Assembly (NCBI GenBank): GCA_913055785.1
Contig: CAJXLJ010000034.1
Coordinates: 1-32,133, forward strand
DNA: 32,133 nt
Direction: 5' to 3'
Source: an uncultured Parvularculaceae bacterium
GTDB taxonomy: Bacteria > Pseudomonadota > Alphaproteobacteria > Caulobacterales > Parvularculaceae
The notes under the pieces were generated by a model. It did no database searches, was not told the DNA's origin, and worked only from the letters and a program-made list of their open reading frames with translations. The translations under genes and the position numbers were made by a program. Shown piece by piece: positions 1 through 7,189 of the stretch. Numbering within the stretch: position 1 is the first letter of the stretch; every line of letters starts with the position of its first letter.

Positions 1-57
1 CTCGCCGAGCCGCCCCGCCGCATTTCCGCTTGTCCTGTCCTCGATATCCGCCTGCAT
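1..57 (-). CDS. Partial CDS, N-terminus only, function unknown
   Basis: A leftward reading frame opens with ATG at 57-55 and stays open for 19 codons to the window edge (starts M-Q-A-D-I-E-D-R). A purine-rich AGAGGGG stretch lies just upstream on the minus strand, at about 63-69, in ribosome-binding position. The next rightward feature has its own promoter at 200-228, so 58-199 would be a divergent control region. Nineteen residues are too few to recognise a family. It may also be a chance open stretch. Confidence 0.4.
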   Translation of the reverse strand, partial: MQADIEDRTSGNAAGRLGE

Positions 58-199
58 GCCCGCCCCTCTCGCACTCGTTCAACGGCCTGAAAACGCTACC
101 TGCGGTCCATGAAAGCCGGGTTTTCGAATCCGCCGCAACTTGTCCAAAATTTGCCGCGTATTGGCGGTTTAACCTTGTCGCCGCACCGTCCGCCAAGGG

Positions 200-228
200 G
201 TGACGCGGCTTTCGACGCGCCTTATAAG
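200..228 (+). promoter_or_regulatory. Sigma-70-like promoter for the small membrane peptide
   Basis: GTGACG at 200-205 and TATAAG at 223-228 each match the -35 and -10 consensus at five of six positions and are separated by exactly 17 bp. Transcription would begin near 235, ten bases before the Shine-Dalgarno of the small ORF at 258. The -10 lies in the 10-bp palindrome CCTTATAAGG (220-229). Confidence 0.6.
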
Positions 229-257
229 GGGGCGGTTTCGAATTAGGAGGGGTTTTC

Positions 258-350
258 ATGAATCCAGGCTGGACAGGCGTAACCATCATTATCGCCTTTA
301 TCGTCATTTTCGCGATCCTTAATCTGGCGGAAAAAGGCCGGATCGACTGA
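258..350 (+). CDS. Small single-pass membrane peptide, 30 aa
   Basis: ATG at 258 is preceded by a perfect AGGAGG (245-250) at 7-nt spacing, and a consensus-like promoter lies just upstream. The 30-residue product has a short N-terminus, one hydrophobic stretch at about residues 7-23 (rich in Ile, Val, Phe and Ala), and a charged tail ending E-K-G-R-I-D. This is the usual build of a bacterial small transmembrane protein with the tail likely cytoplasmic. The gene stands alone; the antiporter gene starts 83 bp downstream. I do not recognise a family, and any role such as modulating a membrane complex is a guess. Promoter, strong RBS and a clean membrane segment together make it more likely real than chance. 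Confidence 0.6.
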   Translation: MNPGWTGVTIIIAFIVIFAILNLAEKGRID

Positions 351-433
351 AAACGGACCTTCGCGCGGACTTTAAAAGCCCCCGCGCCGCGCCATATGCG
401 CTGAAGCTGTTTGTTTCCCCATAAAGGCCGTTC

Positions 434-1408
434 ATGGACGCTGCGATCATTCAAGCGACGATTTTGATCATTCTGGGACTGGCGATATTGCTCGTCGCGG
501 GAGATTTGCTTGTCCGCGGGGCCGTGGGCCTCGCCGCAGCGCTCAAGATCCCCGCTTTGTTGATCAGCCTCACCATCGTCGCCTTTGGCACATCCGCGCC
601 GGAACTGGTCGTGACCGTGCAGGCGGTGCTGAAAGGCAATGACGGCATCGCGCTCGGCAACATCATCGGCTCGAACATCGCCAATGTGCTTCTGGTGCTT
701 GGCGTGCCGGCGCTGATTTACCCGATCACCACGCATGTCCCGGGGCTGCGCCGTCATGCCGTGTTCATGCTCGCGGCGACGGCGGCTTTCATCGCGGCGG
801 CCTATGTCGCCGGCAGGATCGATACGCAGATCGGCGGCGTCCTGTTCGCCGGCATCATCATTTATGTCGGCTATATGTGGTTTCGCGCGAGCCACGGGGG
901 CAATGAGCCGGTCATCGACGAGGTCGAGGAATATCTCGAAAGCGCCAGCGTCTCTCTGAAAACCATCGCGTTTCTGGCCCTCGGCCTGATCGGTCTGCCG
1001 GCGGGCGCGCACCTTCTGGTCAGCAACGGCGCCAGCCTCGCCGCCGATCTCGGCATTCGCGAGGAGCTGATCGGCCTCACCATCGTCGCTTTCGGCACCT
1101 CACTGCCCGAACTCGCCACGGTCTTCGCGGCGGCGCTGCACAAGAAGTCCGACGTGGCGATCGGCGGGGTCATCGGTTCGAACATCTTCAACATTCTTGC
1201 GGTTGGCGGCGCAGCGGGCCTGGCCGGCACCGCCTATTTCGATCCGGCCTCATTGCGGTTCGATATTCCGGTTATGATCCTCGCAACCCTGCTGCTCTCC
1301 TTCTACGTCCTGACCCGCCGCGACATCGGACGGCTGACTGGTTTTGCGTTCGCCGGCTTCTATCTTGTTTTCATCTTCATGCTGGCGCAGTCGGCGGGAG
1401 CTTTTTAG
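434..1408 (+). CDS. Calcium/sodium antiporter, CaCA family (YrbG-like)
   Basis: This 324-residue inner-membrane protein belongs to the Ca2+/cation antiporter superfamily, which exchanges Na+ for Ca2+. The two inverted alpha-repeats are plain: G-T-S-A-P-E at 52-57 with G-N-I-I-G-S-N at 75-81, and G-T-S-L-P-E at 221-226 with I-G-S-N-I-F-N at 247-253. The acidic residues of the two GTSxPE motifs are the expected ion ligands. Between the repeats lies an acidic cytoplasmic loop at about 156-175. About ten membrane helices and the overall length are normal for the prokaryotic YrbG type. The pteridine reductase gene follows 3 nt after the stop, so the two are probably co-transcribed although functionally unrelated. 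Substrate preference within the family cannot be read from the sequence. Confidence 0.93.
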   Translation: MDAAIIQATILIILGLAILLVAGDLLVRGAVGLAAALKIPALLISLTIVAFGTSAPELVVTVQAVLKGNDGIALGNIIGSNIANVLLVLGVPALIYPITTHVPGLRRHAVFMLAATAAFIAAAYVAGRIDTQIGGVLFAGIIIYVGYMWFRASHGGNEPVIDEVEEYLESASVSLKTIAFLALGLIGLPAGAHLLVSNGASLAADLGIREELIGLTIVAFGTSLPELATVFAAALHKKSDVAIGGVIGSNIFNILAVGGAAGLAGTAYFDPASLRFDIPVMILATLLLSFYVLTRRDIGRLTGFAFAGFYLVFIFMLAQSAGAF

Positions 1409-1411
1409 GCC

Positions 1412-2173
1412 ATGGCGACTTCCGGCGCCGCACTCGTGACCGGCGCGGGCGCGCGTCTCGGCAAGGCCATGGCGCTCGCCCTTGCTGACGCCGGTTACGA
1501 CATCGCGATCCATTACCGTTCGTCGAAGGCGCAAGCCGATGAAGTCGCCGCCTTGATTGAAAAGACGGGGCGCAAAGCCGTCACCCTCAAGGCCGACCTC
1601 TCTCTCGAAGACGAAACAGCGGCGCTTGTCGGCGCGGCGAATGCGGCGCTCGGCCCGTTGCGCCTCCTCGTCAATTCCGCCTCGGTCTTCGAGCATGACG
1701 ACATAAACGCCATGACTCGGGAAAGCTGGGACACGCATATCGAAACCAACCTGCGCGCGCCGTTGAAACTCACGCAGGATTTCGCAAGACAGGCCGAGGC
1801 CGGGAAAGACAATCTCGTCGTCAACCTCATCGATCAACGGGTGTTGAAACTGACGCCGCAATTTCTGTCCTACACAGTCTCGAAATCCGCGCTCTATTCC
1901 CTGACCAAGACTCTCGCCCAGGCCCTGGGTCCGCAAGGCGTCCGGGTCAACGCCATCGGCCCGGGCCCGACGCTCAAAAACCCGCGCCAGTCCGATGCGG
2001 ACTGGGAACGCCAGAACAGGGCGACGGTGCTCGGCCACGGCGCCGACCCGGATGATATTTGCGGCGCGCTCTTATATCTCGTATCGGCGAAGGCGGTGAC
2101 CGGACAGATGATCGCCGTCGATGGCGGCCAGCATCTTGGCTGGCGCACGCCGGACGTTCTCGTTAAGGAATAA
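1412..2173 (+). CDS. SDR oxidoreductase of the FolM / pteridine reductase (PTR1) type
   Basis: A 253-residue short-chain dehydrogenase with the cofactor motif T-G-A-G-A-R-L-G at 10-17 and N-S-A-S at 88-91. The classical catalytic Ser is replaced: an Asp (D141) sits exactly 13 residues before the catalytic Tyr (Y154), with K158 in Y-x-x-x-K. This D-x12-Y-x3-K arrangement and the Arg in T-G-x-x-x-R-L-G are hallmarks of NADPH-dependent pteridine reductases (PTR1, FolM), which reduce dihydrobiopterin or dihydromonapterin and, weakly, dihydrofolate. H-Y-R-S-S at 34-38 follows strand 2, where an Arg fits NADPH binding. The folB gene begins 3 nt downstream, which supports a role in pterin/folate metabolism. 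The exact substrate (folate or monapterin) is inferred only. Confidence 0.82.
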   Translation: MATSGAALVTGAGARLGKAMALALADAGYDIAIHYRSSKAQADEVAALIEKTGRKAVTLKADLSLEDETAALVGAANAALGPLRLLVNSASVFEHDDINAMTRESWDTHIETNLRAPLKLTQDFARQAEAGKDNLVVNLIDQRVLKLTPQFLSYTVSKSALYSLTKTLAQALGPQGVRVNAIGPGPTLKNPRQSDADWERQNRATVLGHGADPDDICGALLYLVSAKAVTGQMIAVDGGQHLGWRTPDVLVKE

Positions 2174-2176
2174 AGC

Positions 2177-2590
2177 ATGGCGAAACCGAAGACGCCTCCG
2201 GATATCGCAACCCTGCCCCGCGCCGCCAATGCGCCGCAGCGCAAGGTTTTCGTGCGCGGTCTCAAGCTCGATGTATTCATTGGCGTCTATGACAGCGAAC
2301 AAGGCGCCGCCCAGCCGGTACGGATCGATCTCGAACTGGATGTCATCGAGCCTTCCGATCCTGTCGGCGACCGGCTTGAAGACGTCCTTTGCTATAACAA
2401 GCTGACGCAGGGCGTGAAGGCGATCATCGCCGAAGGACACATCAAGCTTGTGGAAACCCTTGCCGAACGGATCGCCGATCTCGCGCTTTCTCATCCGATG
2501 GCGCTCGCGGTGCGAGTGCGGATCGAAAAACCGAACGCCATTGACGAAGCGGACGCCGCTGGCGTCGAAATCCAGCGTACAAAACGCTGA
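2177..2590 (+). CDS. folB: Dihydroneopterin aldolase
   Basis: The 137-residue product matches FolB, which cleaves 7,8-dihydroneopterin to 6-hydroxymethyl-7,8-dihydropterin and glycolaldehyde in folate synthesis. Expected active-site residues are present: Glu in G-V-Y-D-S-E-Q (E41), Tyr in L-C-Y-N-K-L-T (Y73), and the catalytic Lys in I-E-K-P-N-A-I (K118). An N-terminal extension of about 20 residues precedes the core; the first ATG is kept because it sits 3 nt after the reductase stop, as expected for coupled genes. The gene ends 1 bp before the stop of the convergent DUF3592 gene, leaving no room for a separate terminator. Confidence 0.93.
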   Translation: MAKPKTPPDIATLPRAANAPQRKVFVRGLKLDVFIGVYDSEQGAAQPVRIDLELDVIEPSDPVGDRLEDVLCYNKLTQGVKAIIAEGHIKLVETLAERIADLALSHPMALAVRVRIEKPNAIDEADAAGVEIQRTKR

Positions 2591-2591
2591 G

Positions 2592-3065
2592 CTACGCGGC
2601 TTGCGCGCGTTCTTCCGCTGCAGCCTCTGACAAGGCCCAGACGACACCGCCAACGCCGAAGAATACGCAAAGCCCGCTCAAGATCGAAAAGAACACGAAC
2701 GCCGCGCCGGCGCCGCCCGGCTGCAGCACGGAAAAATCCGGCTTCTTGGGATTTACATAAACGGTGACGCTGTCTCCCGGCGCGAGTACGCGCGTCTGCG
2801 GTTTCATGAACCGCGCCGTGAACACTCTTCTGCGGTTCGATTCGTAACTTCTGCCTTCATAGGAATAGGCGTATCTGAGACCCGGCGCCCCGCTGTCGAG
2901 CCTGCTCAGGATGACGCCAGTCACCTCGGGCCAGGAGGCGCTGCCCCGTGCCATGGCGTAATCGCGCACGAAAAATCCGGCGGCGGCCATGCCGCCGATC
3001 GCCAGCGCGATGAAAACGATAAGGACGACCGTTACGTCCAGACGTTTCCGTTGAAGATCTTCCAT
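2592..3065 (-). CDS. DUF3592 domain-containing membrane protein
   Basis: A 157-residue protein with one membrane helix at each end (about 12-33 and 120-145) around an extracytoplasmic-looking beta domain. The middle carries the DUF3592 pattern: S-W-P-E-V-T-G-V-I at about 44-52, then Y-A-Y-S-Y-E-G-R-S-Y-E-S-N-R-R-R, then P-G-D-S-V-T-V-Y-V-N-P-K-K-P. The family has no established biochemical role. ATG at 3065 has a GGAG about 5 nt upstream. The gene is transcribed alone, leftward, ending 1 bp from the folB stop, with uvrC diverging on the other side. A GAA-loop hairpin (TGCGCC / GGCGCA, 3087-3101) sits in the divergent control region. Confidence 0.78.
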   Translation of the reverse strand: MEDLQRKRLDVTVVLIVFIALAIGGMAAAGFFVRDYAMARGSASWPEVTGVILSRLDSGAPGLRYAYSYEGRSYESNRRRVFTARFMKPQTRVLAPGDSVTVYVNPKKPDFSVLQPGGAGAAFVFFSILSGLCVFFGVGGVVWALSEAAAEERAQAA

Positions 3066-3130
3066 GGCTCCAGCCCGATTTGACCTTGCGCCGAAGGCGC
3101 ACTAGCTGAAACTAAGCTATCGGCGACAAG

Positions 3131-5086
3131 GTGAACGAGCGGTTAACCTTCGCCAAGCCCTTGAGACCCATGAGCGCCACTGACGATCCCATCACATCCG
3201 AACCCGCGCCCCCGAACGGGGCGGCGCTGATCGCAGACGAGGTCTCGCGCCTGCCGTCGAAGCCGGGCGTTTACCGCATGATCAGCGCCAAGGGCGACGT
3301 CCTCTATGTAGGCAAGGCGAAGAGCCTCAAGGCGCGTGTTTCGAGTTACGCCAAATCCGGCGGCCACTCGAACCGCATCATGCGCATGATCGCCGAAACC
3401 CGCGCCATGGAATTCGTCGTCACCGGAACTGAGACCGAAGCGCTGCTGCTTGAAGCCAATCTCATCAAGCAGCTCAAGCCCCGCTACAACGTTATCCTGC
3501 GCGACGACAAATCCTTCCCCTTCATTCTCGTCGCTGAAGACCATCCGGCGCCGCAGATCCTGAAACATCGCGGCGCGCGAAAACGCAAAGGCGAATATTA
3601 CGGCCCCTTCGCTTCGGCCGGCGCCGTCAACCGCACCCTCAACACGCTGCAGAAAGCGTTCCTCCTGCGCTCATGCACGGACAGCGTTTACGAAAGCAGG
3701 ACGCGTCCCTGTCTCCTGCATCAGATCAAGCGCTGCTCAGCCCCTTGCGTCGGTCTTATCAGCGAAGCTGATTATCTTGAGCTTGTTTCTGAAGCCAAGG
3801 CGTTCCTCGCCGGCGACAACACCGCCGTGCAGCGCACGCTCTCAAGGCAAATGGAAACGGCGTCCGAAGCGCTCGACTTCGAGCGCGCCGCGGCCCTGCG
3901 CGACCGCATCAGAGCGCTGAGCTATGTGCAGGGAACGCAGGACATCAACACCGGCGGCGTTTCCGAGGCGGACGTCTTCGCCATCCACGCGGAGGGCGGC
4001 CAGGCCTGCGTCCAGGTCTTTTTCTTCCGCGCCGGCCAGAACTGGGGCAATCACGCCTATTTCCCCCGCCACGACAAGGACGAGCAAACGCCCGACATTC
4101 TCGAAGCGTTCATCGCGCAGTTTTACGACGGGCGCGAGCCGCCCGCCTCGGTGCTAGTGTCGGAAACGCTTCCGCAATGCGATCTGCTGACAGAAGCGCT
4201 GACCCTGCGCGCCAATCGCAAGGTCGCCATTCATACGCCGCAGCGGGGCGAGAAGCGCGACGTGGTCGACGCGGCGCTCATGAACGCCCGCGAGGCGCTG
4301 TCCCGGCGAATGGCGGAATCGGCGAGCCAGTTGAAAGCCTTGCGACAGCTTGCCGATGCGCTCAGCCTTGAAGCCAGCCCCGAGCGCATCGAGGTCTACG
4401 ACAACTCGCACATTCAGGGCGCAAACGCGGTCGGCGCGATGATTGTCGCGGGGCCGGACGGCTTCGTCAAAAACCAGTACCGCAAGTTCAACATTAAGAC
4501 CGAGAGCCTGACGCCGGGCGACGATTACGCAATGATGCGCGAAGTTCTGACACGGCGGTTTTCCCGCATGCTGAAAGACGAAAACGCCGCGCGGCCGGAC
4601 CTTGTGATCATCGACGGCGGCAAGGGCCAGCTCGGCGTCGCTCTTGAAGTTCTCGAAGATCTGGGCGTTGATCCGCAAGCGGAAGGCATCGCCGTCATCG
4701 GCGTCTCCAAGGCAAGACGTGAAACGGAGAGCGGCGAAAAGCGCATCGACCGCACCATGGGAACGGCTGAAGACCAGATTGTCATGGCCGATCGCGCGCC
4801 GTTCCTGCTGCCGCCGCGCGATCCCGGCCTTTTCTTCTTGCAGCGCCTGCGGGATGAAGCGCATCGCTTCGCGATCGGCGCGCACCGCGCCAAGCGCAAA
4901 AAGGCGTTAAGCGCCAATCCGCTCGACGACGTGCCGGGCATCGGCGCCAAGCGCAAACGCGCGCTCCTCAATCATTTCGGTTCGGCGAAGGAAATCGCCC
5001 GCGCCAAGCCACAGGACCTCGAAGCCGTCGACGGCGTCTCCGCGGCGCTCGCCCAGCGGATTTACGATTTTTTTCATGCAGGGTGA
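3131..5086 (+). CDS. uvrC: Excinuclease ABC subunit C
   Basis: UvrC makes both incisions around a DNA lesion in UvrABC nucleotide excision repair. The 651-residue frame has all domains in order: GIY-YIG nuclease (G-V-Y-R at 46-49, L-Y-V-G-K-A-K at 58-64, about 45-125), a Cys-rich stretch, the UVR motif that binds UvrB (about 236-266), the RNase H-like C-terminal nuclease (Y-D-N-S-H-I-Q-G near 422-429, [10 protein letters not shown] near 490-499) and a double helix-hairpin-helix (about 596-650). The GTG at 3131 gives the longest form; an in-frame ATG at 3170, 13 codons later, is equally plausible, and neither has a good RBS. It ends 9 bp from the convergent response regulator gene. Confidence 0.96.
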   Translation: MNERLTFAKPLRPMSATDDPITSEPAPPNGAALIADEVSRLPSKPGVYRMISAKGDVLYVGKAKSLKARVSSYAKSGGHSNRIMRMIAETRAMEFVVTGTETEALLLEANLIKQLKPRYNVILRDDKSFPFILVAEDHPAPQILKHRGARKRKGEYYGPFASAGAVNRTLNTLQKAFLLRSCTDSVYESRTRPCLLHQIKRCSAPCVGLISEADYLELVSEAKAFLAGDNTAVQRTLSRQMETASEALDFERAAALRDRIRALSYVQGTQDINTGGVSEADVFAIHAEGGQACVQVFFFRAGQNWGNHAYFPRHDKDEQTPDILEAFIAQFYDGREPPASVLVSETLPQCDLLTEALTLRANRKVAIHTPQRGEKRDVVDAALMNAREALSRRMAESASQLKALRQLADALSLEASPERIEVYDNSHIQGANAVGAMIVAGPDGFVKNQYRKFNIKTESLTPGDDYAMMREVLTRRFSRMLKDENAARPDLVIIDGGKGQLGVALEVLEDLGVDPQAEGIAVIGVSKARRETESGEKRIDRTMGTAEDQIVMADRAPFLLPPRDPGLFFLQRLRDEAHRFAIGAHRAKRKKALSANPLDDVPGIGAKRKRALLNHFGSAKEIARAKPQDLEAVDGVSAALAQRIYDFFHAG

Positions 5087-5095
5087 GCAACCGCG

Positions 5096-5458
5096 CTACA
5101 TCCCGACAATCGCCTCTCTCAGCTCCAGCGGATTAATCGGTTTGATCAGGATACGGTAAGGATGATCGGTATTGATGCGTTCTATCGTAGAAGGCTCATT
5201 CGAACCGGTTATGAAAATAATTTTTACTTCCGGCATTTTTTCGTAAACGCTTTTGGCGACATCGACGCCATCGACATCGCCTTTCAACCTTACATCCATG
5301 AGCACGAAATCGGGCTTTGAATCGATAATGATGCTGTGCGCTTCATCGGCGTTATAAGCAACGCCAACCACTTCAGCGCCGAAGTCTTTACAGACATCGC
5401 AAAGATAGTCGGAAATAAGAAACTCGTCTTCTACGATAATCACCGTCGCTCTAGCCAT
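5096..5458 (-). CDS. Single-domain response regulator (receiver only)
   Basis: The product is about 120 residues and is only a CheY-like receiver: acidic pair E-D-E near 10-12, phosphoacceptor Asp in L-M-D-V-R-L (residue 55), switch Thr in F-I-T-G-S, and the conserved Lys in L-I-K-P. There is no output domain, so it must act by protein contact or phosphotransfer. ATG at 5458 is chosen because a GGGGAG lies just upstream; an in-frame TTG at 5461 would add one residue. The start overlaps the end of the kinase gene (stop 5453-5451), so the two are translationally coupled and almost certainly cognate. Single-domain regulators of this sort feed phosphorelays such as the alphaproteobacterial general stress response, but its target is not visible here. 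Confidence 0.9.
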   Translation of the reverse strand: MARATVIIVEDEFLISDYLCDVCKDFGAEVVGVAYNADEAHSIIIDSKPDFVLMDVRLKGDVDGVDVAKSVYEKMPEVKIIFITGSNEPSTIERINTDHPYRILIKPINPLELREAIVGM

Positions 5459-6959
5459 CAAGCTCCCCTTTCAACGCATCCGTCGGAATATTTATCACAA
5501 CAACCGTCCCCTCCTCTGCAGCGACCGACATTGTCGCGCCGAGCTGACGGACCAGCCCCTGCACAATTCTGGCGCCGACGCCGTTCGTTTCGGCGTTCTG
5601 AAAAAGCGTTGTTGCGCCTATGCCGTTGTCTGCAACGGTCAGCACCGCTCCATTTGCATCCGTGGTTCGAAATCTCACCGTTACAACGCCTGCGGCGCGG
5701 TCAGTAAACGCATATTTAAGCGCGTTGGTAACGAGTTCATTGGCGATGAGCCCGAGCGACACAGCCAGGTCAATATGGATAGGCGCCTGATCCGCCTCAA
5801 GATCAAGCCTGACCCGGCCTTTGGCGTCTGACTGCCCTGTAAATATATTTTCGCACAATTCTTTTAAAAACACGTCTGCGCTGACATTGGAGGGCATTCG
5901 CGAGGCGATCAAAAGCCTGTGTACGGCGCCGAGCGCCTCAATACGCTTGGTCGTAGCGAGGAGAAGCTCGCGGGCGTCGTCGTCGCTGACGCGATTAGCG
6001 CCGGTCATCAGCAAGGCCGTCGTCATCTGAAGATTGTTCTTCACACGATGATAGATTTCCCGGATCAGCACATCCCGGTCGGCAAGCGCATCTCTTAGCT
6101 TGTGTTCCACTTTATTCTGCACATTCGCGTACCAGAACACTGCCGCTGACAACAGCGTCATCATTGCGATCGCCAGAACGCTTAACCGAAAGTTTGCGTC
6201 GAACAATGCAGCATTCGTAGCCATCAGGGCGATCAGGCACAGGGCGAAAGGCAGAATAATCGCGCCCGGGAAAAGCCTGCGGGCGCTTTCGCTGCCGCCG
6301 CCCTCGCCCGTCAGCACAAAGACCCAGCCCGTAGCCGGCCGGAGCATCAGCACGGCGGAGAACAACAGTACGAAGGCGGCGGCGGTATGCAGCGCCATCG
6401 CCGTAAACACCGATACCTCGACCAACGCCGACGCGTCGAATACATAGCCCGTCACCGCAACCGATGACAAAATCAGTCCGGCTGTCGCTGCGCAAACAAA
6501 TATGGCGCCGGGGCTTTCGCGCGTCATGCAGACGAGCGCCGTTGCAAACAGTAAGAAACACGTCGCCGTGGCGACCGCCATACTGACGGTTTTGAATTCA
6601 GCCGCCCCGGGCTGCAAGACCATATCGACGCCATTCGCCGCGCCGGACATGATAATCGCAAGATCGGCTGCGGCGGTCACAGCGATAATGACGGCGCCGC
6701 CGATCAATATACGCCGTTTTTCCGGCTTCTCTTCCCTGCCTGCAATTATCAGTGAGCCGGCGCCGATGAGAAAACACAAGGCGGTGCTTGGCGCCATGGC
6801 GGCAAAGGAAGAGTGAAGCTGTCTTACCGACTCTACGCCAAATCCCCAGCCCACAATCAGAACCAGGGCTGCGGTCATCCCCACGAGCCATAACAACATC
6901 AACGCTGCTGTTCCAAGTCGGGAACGATCGCCGCCCGACTTCAATAGCGACTCATTCAT
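5451..6959 (-). CDS. Membrane sensor histidine kinase, HisKA_2 type
   Basis: From ATG at 6959 the product is 502 residues. The N-terminal half holds about eight hydrophobic segments (roughly 15-285) with no recognisable soluble sensor domain, so the stimulus may be within the membrane. The transmitter starts with R-E-I-Y-H-R-V-K-N-N-L-Q, with phosphoacceptor His304, the HisKA_2 signature typical of alphaproteobacterial kinases. The HATPase_c domain follows: N-E-L-V-T-N-A-L-K-Y-A-F, then D-N-G-I-G, then N-G-V-G-A-R-I-V. A GTG at 6992 would add 11 residues, but that codon touches a 17-bp palindrome (6992-7008), so I prefer the ATG. The receiver gene at 5458 overlaps its 3' end. HisKA_2 kinases often control stress phosphorelays; the actual output is unknown. 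Confidence 0.9.
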   Translation of the reverse strand: MNESLLKSGGDRSRLGTAALMLLWLVGMTAALVLIVGWGFGVESVRQLHSSFAAMAPSTALCFLIGAGSLIIAGREEKPEKRRILIGGAVIIAVTAAADLAIIMSGAANGVDMVLQPGAAEFKTVSMAVATATCFLLFATALVCMTRESPGAIFVCAATAGLILSSVAVTGYVFDASALVEVSVFTAMALHTAAAFVLLFSAVLMLRPATGWVFVLTGEGGGSESARRLFPGAIILPFALCLIALMATNAALFDANFRLSVLAIAMMTLLSAAVFWYANVQNKVEHKLRDALADRDVLIREIYHRVKNNLQMTTALLMTGANRVSDDDARELLLATTKRIEALGAVHRLLIASRMPSNVSADVFLKELCENIFTGQSDAKGRVRLDLEADQAPIHIDLAVSLGLIANELVTNALKYAFTDRAAGVVTVRFRTTDANGAVLTVADNGIGATTLFQNAETNGVGARIVQGLVRQLGATMSVAAEEGTVVVINIPTDALKGELDG

Positions 6960-6991
6960 CCGGAAAATCCGCAAGTGTTCGGCCCGAAACA

Positions 6992-7008
6992 CACCACTTA
7001 AAGTGGTG
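6992..7008. repeat. 17-bp perfect palindrome, candidate operator
   Basis: CACCACTT, a central A, then AAGTGGTG: two perfect 8-bp arms. It lies 32 bp upstream of the kinase ATG, in the 230-bp divergent control region between the kinase and DUF885 genes. Perfect symmetry with a 1-nt centre suits a dimeric repressor site better than an RNA hairpin. Confidence 0.5.
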
Positions 7009-7189
7009 GTACACCATGTCGCCAGATGCGCAAACGGTGTTCCGCTGCAATCGTATGTCCGTATCTTTTCATAGACTTAGGCATTCTCCGGCAAGGAATG
7101 ACAGGAGACATTCAACCAGCCGCCGCCTTGCGCCGAACGGCGACACCTGCTCAATATCCGCCAGGGTTACATCATAACGGAGAACGATC

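Noticed and set aside
1250-2038. 262-codon frame antisense to the antiporter and reductase genes
   Set aside because: Crosses two real genes and shows no recognisable motif; high GC explains it.
3087-3101. GAA-loop hairpin upstream of the DUF3592 gene as a terminator
   Set aside because: No T-run follows on either strand and it lies between two divergent starts.
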